Positions 16,363 to 24,276 of a DNA stretch of 64,000 bases are shown piece by piece. The notes beneath the pieces are model-generated. The model saw nothing but the letters and a program-made list of their open reading frames with translations, ran no database searches and was not told the DNA's origin. Every line of letters begins with the position of its first letter. Positions within the stretch are counted from its first letter, which is position 1. Origin of the DNA: Demequina capsici (GTDB lineage: Bacteria; Actinomycetota; Actinomycetes; Actinomycetales; Demequinaceae); NCBI RefSeq assembly GCF_032102965.1, contig NZ_CP134880.1, positions 1,116,001 to 1,180,000 on the forward strand, read 5' to 3'. Position numbers and translations under genes: made by a program.

Positions 16363-16860
16363 ATGACCATGGCACTGCCGGCACCAGGGGGACCGTTGGC
16401 CCTGCTCCCTGCCTACATTTACCCCGCATCGCTTGCGGAGATCGAAGAGATGTTTGTCACGCGTGCCCCGCACGTTGACGAGCGTCGTGCGATCTTCGAC
16501 GCCTTCCGAAGCTGGATGGAAGGCTTCGACTCCTTGTTCCCTGGCACCACCATTTGGCTTGACGGTGGCTTCGTCACTCACAAGGATTGGGCGGCGCCCC
16601 ATGATGTAGATGTGGCCGTTCACGCATCTGGCCCGGTCATGGCCCGGTGGAATCCTGCCTTGGTGCCCGTATTCAGGAGCTACTTCACCGATCGGGACGC
16701 GGGTACTCAGCCCATGGGTGGCCTCGTCGATGCCTTCTTCTTCGCAAGCGACAATCCCGCTGCGAGGCAATACTGGAGGAATCAGTGGGGCAAGGTCCGC
16801 GGACGTGACAGAAACACTGCGCTTGGCGTGCAAAAGGGGTTCGTGGAGGTGATCCGATGA
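16363..16860 (+). CDS. Nucleotidyltransferase-fold protein (cargo module, gene 1)
   Basis: About 165 residues. A Pol-beta-type nucleotidyltransferase signature is visible: LDGGF with Gly68-Gly69, then DVDV with Asp81 and Asp83, and a possible third carboxylate Asp123 in GGLVDAFFF. The layout is like DUF6932-type proteins, whose function is unknown to me. I chose ATG 16363, downstream of AAAGGAGCGAG; ATG 16369 is equally possible. It starts after a 115-bp gap of relatively AT-rich DNA and overlaps the next gene by 4 bases (ATGA). It is a candidate toxin, antitoxin or defence enzyme carried by the satellite. Confidence 0.72.
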   Translation: MTMALPAPGGPLALLPAYIYPASLAEIEEMFVTRAPHVDERRAIFDAFRSWMEGFDSLFPGTTIWLDGGFVTHKDWAAPHDVDVAVHASGPVMARWNPALVPVFRSYFTDRDAGTQPMGGLVDAFFFASDNPAARQYWRNQWGKVRGRDRNTALGVQKGFVEVIR

Positions 16861-17831
16861 CCGTCAGTCGGGAGCCGGAGCCGCTGGCGCCCCTCGACGA
16901 CAGTCGCCAGCTTGCTCGGGTAGCGTGGCGAGGTTTCGGTGACGATTCGTTCGCCGAGGTGATGCGGCAGTCGATGCGCTCCATGGCTCACGACGACCCC
17001 GAGACCCATGCGGCGCTTGCTGACGAGGGTGCTGCCTTCGGCTCCCTGCTTGACCTACACCTAGAAGACGATAGTGCGCCGTCGCACAGTGTTGCGGCGA
17101 CGGCATTGACCGCCTTCGTGGATGGTCTCGCGAAGGCGGTCAAGGAGATATCCAAGTCCACCCTGAAGCGGGAGCGCTATCGGACTAACCTGCTTCTGAC
17201 GGGTGTTGAGTTCGGCTCGGTGAAGGTGTCGCTCGCGACTCCACCCCAGAAGGTCGTGAAGAACGCTGACATTCTTGAACGTACGTTCGTTGAAGACGCG
17301 GACGCGCGAAGCCTTGCACTCGTTACGGCTCTGCTGAGCGTCAATGTCGACGCCGATGGCACAGCCCTTGAAGCCCTGGCCGCGTCCCTTCCGCTTCGGG
17401 CGCGCGCTGGTCTGAGAAAGGCCTCTCAGCAGATCGCGAAGGAGAACTGGCGGGTTTCGGGTTCGCTCGCCAGGCCTGGCAAGCCGCTAGAGAACATTGC
17501 TTTCGACGCGACCAGTGCCAGACGTGTGGGCATTGCGCTCTCGAGTTCACATCGTGAATCCAAGCGGATCGAACTCTCGGGCCGCGTCGATGGCAGCCGA
17601 CGGTCGCTCCTGGTCATGTACTTTGAGCCGGACAAGGGTCGGCCCTTCGCTGCCGCGGTGCCAGACACCGAGCTATACGAGTCAGTGGTCGGAATGGACG
17701 CTCCGGACCTACGCGTTACCTGCAAGTTCCGTGTGGACACAGTCATAGCCGCCGGAACCGACTCGGTGGTCCGGAGTTCCCACACTCTGGAGTCAATCCG
17801 CGTCCTCGGAGAGCAGGGGACGCTCGCCTAG
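16857..17831 (+). CDS. Unknown protein (cargo module, gene 2)
   Basis: 324 residues, no family recognised. Residues ~1-100 are helical with many acidic residues; from ~105 onward the sequence alternates short strands (TNLLLTGVEFGSVKVSLATPP, LLVMYFEPDKGRPFAAAVP), suggesting a beta-rich C-terminal domain. There is no signal peptide or membrane segment. It is strictly coupled to the nucleotidyltransferase gene (ATGA at 16857), so the two proteins probably act together. Two 60-base lines that I counted here are about 62% GC, lower than the host catabolic genes, which fits recent acquisition. Confidence 0.72.
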   Translation: MTVSREPEPLAPLDDSRQLARVAWRGFGDDSFAEVMRQSMRSMAHDDPETHAALADEGAAFGSLLDLHLEDDSAPSHSVAATALTAFVDGLAKAVKEISKSTLKRERYRTNLLLTGVEFGSVKVSLATPPQKVVKNADILERTFVEDADARSLALVTALLSVNVDADGTALEALAASLPLRARAGLRKASQQIAKENWRVSGSLARPGKPLENIAFDATSARRVGIALSSSHRESKRIELSGRVDGSRRSLLVMYFEPDKGRPFAAAVPDTELYESVVGMDAPDLRVTCKFRVDTVIAAGTDSVVRSSHTLESIRVLGEQGTLA

Positions 17832-17916
17832 CGCGAGGGGACATTGCGTAACGCCGGGCGGAGCAGTGCATGACAGGCGACCCGCCCCACCGAAGTGAGA
17901 CGGAGCGCAACCGCAC

Positions 17917-18159
17917 CTAGTAGATCGTGAATCGTGGACCTTCGGTTTGCGCATCGACCCACGCGTCGCGAGCCTCGAGCCACTCATCGAGATCCTTGCG
18001 CTTGATGCGAATCGCGCCATTCAGGTTGATCCGAAGCGCTTGGAGCGGGACGGGTTCGTTCGGGTCGTTGATGGCCTTTCGAAGCGTCTTCTCCGAAAGG
18101 CTGACGTACGCGCAGGCATCCTTGAGCGGAAGCCATCGATCTTCGGTCGAGTCGAGCAT
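17917..18159 (-). CDS. Helix-turn-helix DNA-binding protein (HTH_17-like)
   Basis: 80 residues. WLPLKDACAYVSLSEKTLRK is a MerR/excisionase-type helix-turn-helix, followed by the wing LRINLNGAIRIKRKDLDEWLEA. It is the second protein of this type in the element, so one may be the excisionase and the other a transcriptional regulator. It is convergent with the cargo module. Its upstream 170 bases hold the terminator of the XRE operon. Confidence 0.82.
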   Translation of the reverse strand: MLDSTEDRWLPLKDACAYVSLSEKTLRKAINDPNEPVPLQALRINLNGAIRIKRKDLDEWLEARDAWVDAQTEGPRFTIY

Positions 18160-18268
18160 AGACCGAACCTACGCGCTGCGACCGTGCCCGATCTACCGCC
18201 CGCCTGACGCTGTCCACTCCTGCACGGACGCGCAGCGTGGGGCCAGACAGTGCAACAGAGAAGTCGAA

Positions 18269-18298
18269 AGCGCCCCGGGCGGTCAACCCCGGGGCGCT
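18269..18298 (-). terminator. Terminator of the XRE operon
   Basis: AGCGCCCCGGG (18269-18279) pairs perfectly with CCCGGGGCGCT (18288-18298) around an 8-base loop, 35 bases beyond the stop of the XRE gene on the minus strand; TTTCGACTT follows on that strand. Confidence 0.65.
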
Positions 18299-18332
18299 CT
18301 CGTGTTCTCGTGTCCTCCACCGCGAGTAGTGG

Positions 18333-18665
18333 CTACGCCGTTCGTGCGCTCATTGCCCAGCCCTCACGGTGTGCCTGGTAGACGAGCGTCTCGAAGTCAA
18401 CCTCGCTCTCAGGTGCGTCGACTGGCTCCACGTCGGGTGCGATCCCGCTGAGAACGTCGCCGACCGTGATGTCGAGCGCGCGCGCCAGTTTCACCAGGTG
18501 ATCGGTGTTGAACGCCTGCTCGCCGCTGATCATGGAAGCAAGCTGCGTGCTGCGGATGCCCGCGGCATCGCCGAGCCGGTGCACGTCCCACCCGCACCGG
18601 TCGGCCGCCTCGAGCACGTTCGCCCCGATAGAGCGCGCGAGGTTCGCGCCGACGTGCGCCGTCAC
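18333..18665 (-). CDS. XRE/Cro-like repressor
   Basis: 110 residues with a lambda-repressor-type helix-turn-helix at ~15-70 (DVHRLGDAAGIRSTQLASMI, then LVKLARALDITVGDVLSG). The C-terminal ~35 residues are acidic and end in AHREGWAMSARTA. It is the last gene of a three-gene minus-strand operon, coupled to the one before by ATGA. It probably controls the lytic-like genes of the element. Confidence 0.85.
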   Translation of the reverse strand: MTAHVGANLARSIGANVLEAADRCGWDVHRLGDAAGIRSTQLASMISGEQAFNTDHLVKLARALDITVGDVLSGIAPDVEPVDAPESEVDFETLVYQAHREGWAMSARTA

Positions 18666-18976
18666 AAGGCCCCGCCTTCGCGATCGAGCAGGTCCGCCGC
18701 CTCGAGCAGGCGTGCCGCGAGACCGCGCGCCTCCTCGGCAAGAGTCTTGCCGTCACCTTCGTACAGCCACCCCTCGAGGGTGACCTGCTGCTCGTTAAGA
18801 GTCACCTGACCTGTAATCGGGTTCCATGTCTGGAACGCCTCGAGGTTGACGATGTCGTAGGTGAGCGGGCGCTTGACGTGGCGGTGGGCCGTTCCGTCCA
18901 GCTCGCTCTCCCACTCGGTTGCCTCCGTCGCCCAGGCAGGGGCTGGAACGTCGGGGATCGTCTTGACGGCGCTCAC
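18662..18976 (-). CDS. Unknown protein upstream of repressor
   Basis: 104 residues, not recognised. WESELDGTAHRHVKRPLTYD and WNPITGQVTLNEQQVTLEGW suggest a small beta-rich N-terminal domain, and the C-terminal 35 residues form an Ala/Leu-rich helix. It overlaps the repressor gene and the gene upstream by 4 bases each, so all three form one translationally coupled unit. Confidence 0.65.
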   Translation of the reverse strand: MSAVKTIPDVPAPAWATEATEWESELDGTAHRHVKRPLTYDIVNLEAFQTWNPITGQVTLNEQQVTLEGWLYEGDGKTLAEEARGLAARLLEAADLLDREGGAL

Positions 18977-19344
18977 CTTGCACCGCCAAGAATGCGCTCA
19001 GCGTCGTCAGCCACCTCGAGCAGGATGCGGGCGTAGCGGCGCATCGCGTCGGGGCTGGCGAACGCGGCGTTGAAGTGCCCCTGCTGGTCGATGAACGTCC
19101 CCGCGTCGCTCCACCTGCTGTCGCGGTCCTCGAGGATCTCGAACGTCACCGGGTCGCCGTCGGCGAGCATCGTGTCGACCTCCTGGCCCACGCCGGGGAC
19201 GAAGTAGCCACGGCCGACCGGGGCCACGAACCACGGGCTGTCGGGTTCGTCGGTGTAGGAGCGCTGGATCGTCGCCCACCTGGGCGCGTCGGTGCTCGTC
19301 GGCATCTCGTCGACGGTCACGTCAAGGTTGATTGTGCTGGTCAT
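18973..19344 (-). CDS. Unknown protein, first gene of the right-end operon
   Basis: 123 residues, not recognised. It has the segments WATIQRSYTDEPDSPWFVAP and GHFNAAFASPDAMRRYARILL, the latter followed by a helical C-terminus ending in ERILGGAR. The start ATG at 19344 follows GGAGAAATC. It is the first gene transcribed inward from the attR end of the element. Confidence 0.65.
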   Translation of the reverse strand: MTSTINLDVTVDEMPTSTDAPRWATIQRSYTDEPDSPWFVAPVGRGYFVPGVGQEVDTMLADGDPVTFEILEDRDSRWSDAGTFIDQQGHFNAAFASPDAMRRYARILLEVADDAERILGGAR

Positions 19345-19425
19345 GATTTCTCCATGGTTTGTCCGAGCCTCAGCCCGGCCCCGGAGGCACGACGCCCCCG
19401 AAGATCAAAGGGCGCTAATTCGCGC

Positions 19426-19445
19426 CAGTCCGCACACAGTCCGCA
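19426..19445. repeat. Candidate integrase arm-binding repeat, right arm
   Basis: CAGTCCGCACACAGTCCGCA, one mismatch from 9977-9996, followed by a weaker third unit AGTCCACA at 19449. It lies about 106 bases from the attR core. Confidence 0.55.
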
Positions 19446-19460
19446 AGAAGTCCACAAGCG

Positions 19461-19540
19461 GCCACCAATAGCCACCAGTCGAATGGAGCGTCGAGCCTGG
19501 TAGATCAACAAACGCCACCAATGGCCACCAACGCCAATCA
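19461..19540. repeat. GCCACCA direct repeats at the right arm
   Basis: GCCACCA occurs at 19461, 19471, 19514 and 19524, i.e. in two pairs with 10-base spacing (one helical turn), with a related GCCAATCA at 19533. They lie between the AGTCCGCA repeat and the core. Helical phasing suggests protein binding, for example by integrase or an Xis-like factor. Confidence 0.5.
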
Positions 19541-19551
19541 GTGCGTGAAGC

Positions 19552-19583
19552 GAACCCGGCGTATCGGCCAGCTCATCCGCCTT
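19552..19583 (+). repeat. attR, 32-bp core repeat
   Basis: Second copy of the rnpB 3'-end repeat, identical to 9905-9936. It contains only the last 29 bases of rnpB and cannot encode a functional RNA; it represents the displaced original gene end. Confidence 0.93.
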
Positions 19584-19756
19584 GCGCATTGCCTGCGCCG
19601 ACCCCGCCGCGAGTGCGAAGGGGTGGGCGCCGTCCTGCCGGAACGGCTGCAGCTCCGCCCTGCGATCGAGCGCTCCTTGGCGAATCGAACGACGCGGGCC
19701 GATCTGCGTTTCGAGGAGTCGGGCCGCCACGTGGCGCCCCGGCCCGAGCGGCCGGA

Positions 19757-20995
19757 TCAGGCGAGGACGGGCGCGGTCGCCTCCCGGCGGCGCAGCGCCA
19801 CCGCGAGTCCGAGCCCCATCACCGCTGCGGCCACGCCGACGACGCCCACCGCGACGGTCAGCCCGCCTGCGGCCGCGGTGAAACCGCCCATCAGCAGCGG
19901 CGTGAGGAACTGGCCCAGGAAGAACGCCGAGTTCCACATGCCGGTCGCTCGTCCGCGCTCCTCGAAGCGGAGCGGAGCGATGGTCCATGTGAGGAGGGTC
20001 GGCAGCAGCAGCCCGGATCCCGCTGAGGCGATCACCGCGCCGACGCCGACACCAGCGAAGGACGAGCCTGCGAGCCAGATCACGATCATGCCGACGGCCT
20101 GAAGGCCGAACGCAGCGGGGAGCAGCACCTTCGCCTGGAGGCGTGCCACCCTGGCGAACGTGAACGCTCCGGCCGCGGTGGCCAACGAGGCGATGGCGGC
20201 CATGAGGCCGATCGTCCCCGTGTCGTCGGCTGAGACTCCCGTGCCGACCACCAGATAGCTGGCCTCGATCACCATGACGTAGAACGTGAAGCCGCCGAAG
20301 AGCGTGACTGCGAGAGGCACGCCGATCCGGCCCCACGGGATGCGGGCCTTCTCATCGGCTGCCACGTGCGAGTCGGTGGAGCCCTCGCGCGTCGGCTCCC
20401 ACAGCGAGACCACCATGAGGACCGCGAGGACGATCGCCACGGAGTACATCCAGAAGGGGGTGTGCCAGCCGCCGACGCCGAGCGCGCCTCCGATAACGAT
20501 GAACGCTGTCGCGCCGAGCGTGGTCGCCACGGTCTGCAGGCCCAGGTACCTGTTGCGACGCTCCGGCTGGTGGAAGTAGTCGACGATCAGCGTGGTGCAG
20601 GCAGTCATGATGGCCGCCTCGCACACTCCCACCAGGACGCGGCTGAGCAGGATGGACTGGAGCGACTCGAGGTACGCGGGCGCGGTGCCGGCCAGCGCGT
20701 AGGCGACCATGGCGATCACGAGCAGGTTGCGTCGGCCCAGGCGGTCGACGATCTGGCCCGCGAACGGCGCGAACACGGCGATCATGAGCGCCGGGATCGC
20801 GACGATCATCGGCACCAGCACCTCGGCGCCCGGGACGGACCCGAAATGCTCGGACAGCTGGGGCAGGATCGGTGTGATGAGGACGGAGCCCATGACGGGC
20901 ATGCAGCTGCCTGCCAGCAGCAGCGCAGCCTGCCAGGAGGTGGCGCGGCGGGGGGAGACCGCGGCAGCCGCGGACTCGGTGAGCGGATTCGACAT
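19757..20995 (-). CDS. MFS transporter
   Basis: 412 residues with about 12 predicted membrane helices. The loop 2-3 signature appears as GQIVDRLGRRNLLVI near residue 83. The second half begins after a hydrophilic loop (EPTREGSTDSHVAADEKARIP) near 200. It is the last gene of the minus-strand operon cyclase, flavin monooxygenase, FAH hydrolase, MFS. It may import the aromatic substrate or export a toxic intermediate. GGGAG precedes the ATG at 20995. Confidence 0.9.
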   Translation of the reverse strand: MSNPLTESAAAAVSPRRATSWQAALLLAGSCMPVMGSVLITPILPQLSEHFGSVPGAEVLVPMIVAIPALMIAVFAPFAGQIVDRLGRRNLLVIAMVAYALAGTAPAYLESLQSILLSRVLVGVCEAAIMTACTTLIVDYFHQPERRNRYLGLQTVATTLGATAFIVIGGALGVGGWHTPFWMYSVAIVLAVLMVVSLWEPTREGSTDSHVAADEKARIPWGRIGVPLAVTLFGGFTFYVMVIEASYLVVGTGVSADDTGTIGLMAAIASLATAAGAFTFARVARLQAKVLLPAAFGLQAVGMIVIWLAGSSFAGVGVGAVIASAGSGLLLPTLLTWTIAPLRFEERGRATGMWNSAFFLGQFLTPLLMGGFTAAAGGLTVAVGVVGVAAAVMGLGLAVALRRREATAPVLA

Positions 20996-21021
20996 TGAAT
21001 CTCCCGGGGTGAGAGGGGGTG

Positions 21022-21996
21022 TCAGGCCCGCGTGCGGACGCGGTCGTGCGACCGTGCAGGCGGGATCGCGGCCGCGGGCTGGGACGCCCCGACCGTGCCG
21101 TGAAGCGCACCGATGCCCTCCACCCGGAGGACCACGTCGTCCCCGGCGGACAGCGGTGCGGGCCAGAGGTCGCCGGAGCGACCCCAGAGCTCGGCCAGGC
21201 ATCCACCGTTGCCGGCGGTGCCCGAGCCGAGCACATCGCCCGGGACGACGATCGAGTCCCGGGACGCGTAGGCGACCAGCTCCGCGAAGGGCCAGCCCAT
21301 GTGTGACAGCAGGTCGTGGCCGACCCGAGTGCCGTTGACGTACGCCTCGAGCTCGAGCTCGAGGAATCCCTCGGCGTGGGCGTGCGGGTCGAGCTCGTCG
21401 GCCGTGACGATCCAGGGGCCGAGCGACGTGCCGAAGTCCTTGCCCTTGCACGGGCCGAGCCGCACCTGCATCTCCCGGCTCTGGACGTCGCGTGCCGACC
21501 AGTCGTTCATGATCGTGTACCCGAAGACGTGCCTTGCGGCCTGGGCAGGGGTGAGGTCGCGGCCGTCGGATCCGGCGGCTCCTCCGAGGATCGCGGCGAC
21601 CTCGAGCTCGAAGTCCATCCGGGACGACACGGGCGGGCGGACGGTCGCGTGGTCGCCGAGCAGGGTGTGCGGGTTGGTGAAGTAGAACGTCGGCGCCTCG
21701 TACCACTCGGGCGCCACGTGGCTGGCCCCGTCCACGGACGCGCTGATCCCTTCGACGTGCTCCTCGAAGGTGACGAAGTCGCGCACCGAGGCGGCGATGA
21801 GCGGCACGAGCAGCTGGACCTCGGCCAGGGCCGCGGCGGGTGAGCCGTCGGCCCATCCGGCGATGCGGTCCAGGTGGTCGCGCCCCAGCGCAAGCGCATC
21901 CGCGACGGTGCGTCCGTCCGTGAAGGGGACCGCGGCGTCGTCGATGAGGAGCCCTTCGTGGACGACGCCGCCGACGGTCCAGCGGCCGAGCCTCAC
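21022..21996 (-). CDS. Fumarylacetoacetate hydrolase (FAH) family protein
   Basis: A 324-residue FAH-superfamily enzyme, a class that cleaves C-C bonds of beta-diketones, or hydrates or decarboxylates 2-oxo acids. Metal-site residues are visible in DFELEVAAILGG near residue 128 (Glu-x-Glu), NDWSARDVQSREMQ near 166 and LGPCKGKDFGTSLGPW near 180. VRDFVTFEEHVEG at ~70 is typical of the group. GTG 21996 overlaps the monooxygenase stop, so the two are translationally coupled. It probably processes the ring-opening product made by the cluster. Confidence 0.9.
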   Translation of the reverse strand: MRLGRWTVGGVVHEGLLIDDAAVPFTDGRTVADALALGRDHLDRIAGWADGSPAAALAEVQLLVPLIAASVRDFVTFEEHVEGISASVDGASHVAPEWYEAPTFYFTNPHTLLGDHATVRPPVSSRMDFELEVAAILGGAAGSDGRDLTPAQAARHVFGYTIMNDWSARDVQSREMQVRLGPCKGKDFGTSLGPWIVTADELDPHAHAEGFLELELEAYVNGTRVGHDLLSHMGWPFAELVAYASRDSIVVPGDVLGSGTAGNGGCLAELWGRSGDLWPAPLSAGDDVVLRVEGIGALHGTVGASQPAAAIPPARSHDRVRTRA

Positions 21997-23126
21997 GCCG
22001 GCACGCTCACCGTCTGCGCCACGCTGGCGACGAGGCCGGGCACGTCCGCGTCGCGCCGTCCCTCAAGCAGCCACGAGCCGAGCAGCGTGGACGACTCGAC
22101 GACCATCGTGGCGCGCTCGACGCGGCGGGCGTGGAACTCGTCCCAGAAGTCCTGGTCGATCGTGTCGCGCTTGAGGATCAGCTCGCCGAGCACCTCCGTG
22201 TCCTCGAGGGCCTGAGCCGCGCCCTGGGCGATGGTGGGAGGGCAGGAGTGGGCGGCGTCGCCGACGCAGACGGCCCGTCCTCGATTCCATCTGCCAGGGA
22301 TGATGTGGGCGGTGAACCAGGTGTAGTTGACGTGGGACGCGGTGCTCAGGTGCTCGCGGATGTGGTTCCAGGGTCCGTCGTACGCCATCGACTGGCCTCG
22401 CATGATCTCGACGGCCTGCTCGTCGGTGACGTCCACGTGGTCGGCAGCGTCCTCCACGAGGAACGCGTACATCGTGTCCTCGCCGGTGGGCGTGTAGCCC
22501 GCGATGTACATGGGGCCGCCGTAGTAGAGCTCGGTGTGGGTGACCTCGGCGGGGCGCGGCACGAATGCGCGCCAGATGCCCATCCCGGTGCGCTCCGGCT
22601 GCACCTCGATGCCGATCGACTCCCGCACCTTCGAATGCAGGCCGTCGGCGCCCACGAGCAGTCCGTAGGTGCCGACGCTCTCTCCGTTGACCTCGACCTC
22701 CACCTCGCTGTCGCCGGTGGTGCAGCCCGTCACCTCGGCGTGGTGGTGCAGGCGCGCGCCGGCGGCGACGGCCGCGTCGGTGAGGATGCGTGCGAGGTCG
22801 GGGCGGTACATGCCCATGCCTGCCGGCAGGTCGGGCCCGCCCATGGCGATCTCCGGCATGTCCGCCACGATCGCCGCGCCGGGTCCGGGCGCACGGAGCG
22901 TCAGGCCGTTGAACGCGTAGCCGGCGTCCTTGATCTGATCCCACACGCCCAGGTTCACGAAGGCGCGCAGCGCGTTGCCCTGCAGGGTGATGCCCGAGCC
23001 GAGCGCGCTCACACAGTCGGCCTTGTCGAACATGTCCACCTCGACGCCCTCCCGGGCGAGCTGGATGGCGAGCGCGGTGGCGGCGACGCCACCTCCGGCG
23101 ATGGCGACACGCGTCGTTGCGGTCAT
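21993..23126 (-). CDS. FAD-dependent aromatic monooxygenase (class A)
   Basis: 377 residues with the three class A flavoprotein hydroxylase motifs: GGGVAATALAIQLA at ~10, GADGLHSKVRESIG near 162, and CVGDAAHSCPPTIAQGAAQAL near 282. Such enzymes hydroxylate aromatic or heteroaromatic rings with NAD(P)H and O2. It is the second gene of the operon, 42 bases after the cyclase gene. Its substrate is unknown; the neighbouring extradiol dioxygenase suggests it yields an ortho-dihydroxylated ring. Confidence 0.92.
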   Translation of the reverse strand: MTATTRVAIAGGGVAATALAIQLAREGVEVDMFDKADCVSALGSGITLQGNALRAFVNLGVWDQIKDAGYAFNGLTLRAPGPGAAIVADMPEIAMGGPDLPAGMGMYRPDLARILTDAAVAAGARLHHHAEVTGCTTGDSEVEVEVNGESVGTYGLLVGADGLHSKVRESIGIEVQPERTGMGIWRAFVPRPAEVTHTELYYGGPMYIAGYTPTGEDTMYAFLVEDAADHVDVTDEQAVEIMRGQSMAYDGPWNHIREHLSTASHVNYTWFTAHIIPGRWNRGRAVCVGDAAHSCPPTIAQGAAQALEDTEVLGELILKRDTIDQDFWDEFHARRVERATMVVESSTLLGSWLLEGRRDADVPGLVASVAQTVSVPA

Positions 23127-23168
23127 GGTTCTTCCCTTCCTTCTTCCGGGGCAGGTGGGTGGGATCGG

Positions 23169-24155
23169 TCAGAGCAGGGCGATGGGGTTGATGGGGGAGC
23201 CGACGGCTCCGGTGATCGGCAGGGGGGCTGCGGTGAGGAGGAACTCGTAGCGTCGCTCGGCGGCGCAGATCTGCGCGAGGCGGTCGAGGTCCCACATCTC
23301 GCCGATGGTGAGGCCCATGTGGGGGATCGCGACCTGGTGGAGCGGCTGGAAGGCGTCATCGAACTCGTTGGGGCGCACCTCGAAGCCCCACGTGTCGGTG
23401 GCGATCGCAGCGATGTCGCGTGCGCGGATCCACGGTGCGGTGGTGAAGGACATCCCCGGCGCGGGGCCTCCTGCGTACTCGCCCCAACCGTCGCGGCGGG
23501 CCCGGGTGAGCTGTCCCGTGCGGACCAGGAGGATGTCGCCGGGGCCGACGGTGCTGGTGGGACCTTGCGCGTCGACGCATGACTCGAGGTCGTCGACGGT
23601 GATTGCGTAGCCGTCTTCCAGCTCGCCCGTGGCGGGGGAGACGTGCCTTCCCAGGTCGAGCAGGACGCCCCGGCCGGTGATGACGGAGGCGGCGTGCTCG
23701 ATGCCGGTGACCAGGTCGCCGTCCGACGTCACGACGTCGCCGGCGGGTCGTCCGTTCCAGGCGACGCCGTGGTCGAAGATGTGGCCTAGCCCGTCCCACT
23801 GGGTGGAGCACTGCAGGGGCATGGCGATCACGTCGTCGGCGCCACCGATGCCATGAGGGAAGCCCTGGACACCGCGCTCCGCGTCGGTGCCGGTGTCGAG
23901 CATCGTGTGGACGGGATTCGTGCGCCGGCGCCAGCCCCGCTGAGGGCCGTTCATGTCGAAAGGCAGGGAGAGGGAGACGCTGACGCCGGTGCGAACCAGG
24001 CCTGCCGCACGGGTGCGCGCCGTCTCGTCGATCAGGTTGAGGGTGCCGAGCGCATCGTCCTGGCCCCACCGGCCCCAGTTCGTGACGGCGCTCGCCATGG
24101 CGGCGATGGCTGCCTCGGGGGCGCTCGGATCGAGCCGTGCGGATGTGACGGTCAT
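23169..24155 (-). CDS. Cyclase-family metal-dependent hydrolase
   Basis: 328 residues of the cyclase/kynurenine formamidase-like family, which hydrolyses amide or ring C-N bonds. The metal motif is the variant CSTQWDGLGHIFDHG near residue 107, where the usual HxGTHxDxPxH has Gln in the His position. LSLPFDMNGPQ near 55 and GDILLVRTGQ near 200 are also typical. Start ATG 24155 has GGGAG upstream; a longer frame to 24203 is less likely. It is the first gene of the operon, divergent from the LysR gene. Confidence 0.87.
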   Translation of the reverse strand: MTVTSARLDPSAPEAAIAAMASAVTNWGRWGQDDALGTLNLIDETARTRAAGLVRTGVSVSLSLPFDMNGPQRGWRRRTNPVHTMLDTGTDAERGVQGFPHGIGGADDVIAMPLQCSTQWDGLGHIFDHGVAWNGRPAGDVVTSDGDLVTGIEHAASVITGRGVLLDLGRHVSPATGELEDGYAITVDDLESCVDAQGPTSTVGPGDILLVRTGQLTRARRDGWGEYAGGPAPGMSFTTAPWIRARDIAAIATDTWGFEVRPNEFDDAFQPLHQVAIPHMGLTIGEMWDLDRLAQICAAERRYEFLLTAAPLPITGAVGSPINPIALL

Positions 24156-24203
24156 GTCTCTCCCTTGGGACGCTCCATTGCGTCCAGCTCCAGTCAAGCC
24201 CAC

Positions 24204-24276
24204 GTCAAGGCATCAGCCAAGGCGAATTCTCGGATATCGACTATTCGTGTCGCCGATAGGGGGCTAGGGTCGGCGC
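24204..24276. promoter_or_regulatory. Divergent control region, cyclase operon / LysR gene
   Basis: The AT-rich stretch at 24224-24260 contains TATCG at 24235 and CGATA at 24254, an inverted repeat with 14-base spacing inside the DNA between a LysR gene and the divergent operon, where LysR proteins normally bind. The exact T-N11-A box is not certain. Confidence 0.4.

Larger units (their letters stand above)
9905..19583. mobile_element. Integrative element in rnpB, phage-satellite-like
   Basis: A 9.68-kb element bounded by perfect 32-bp direct repeats (9905-9936 and 19552-19583) that duplicate the 3' end of rnpB. Gene order: integrase and an unknown gene on the minus strand; then on the plus strand an AlpA/Xis-like HTH, an unknown, an AAA ATPase, a WhiB-like protein, four unknowns, a terminase small subunit and a cargo pair; then minus-strand HTH and repressor genes up to the right end. 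There are no capsid, tail, portal, large terminase, lysis or transfer genes. Size and order (integrase, divergent regulators, replication ATPase, terS) resemble phage-inducible chromosomal islands. Alternatives are a decayed prophage or a small integrative plasmid. Confidence 0.88.
19345..19756. other. Non-coding right end of the element and host junction
   Basis: 412 bases with no convincing gene. It holds the right-arm repeats (19426-19540), the attR core (19552-19583) and about 170 bases of host DNA that would originally have followed rnpB. Open frames across it lack codon structure. Confidence 0.7.

Noticed and set aside
19584..19756. A possible gene fragment between attR and the transporter
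   Set aside because: No frame shows codon structure or a recognisable motif; treated as the original downstream DNA of rnpB.
19757..21856. A 699-codon minus-strand frame that would fuse the transporter to an N-terminal Arg-rich part
   Set aside because: The upstream part lies antiparallel in frame to the conserved FAH gene; the transporter has its own ATG with a good ribosome site at 20995.
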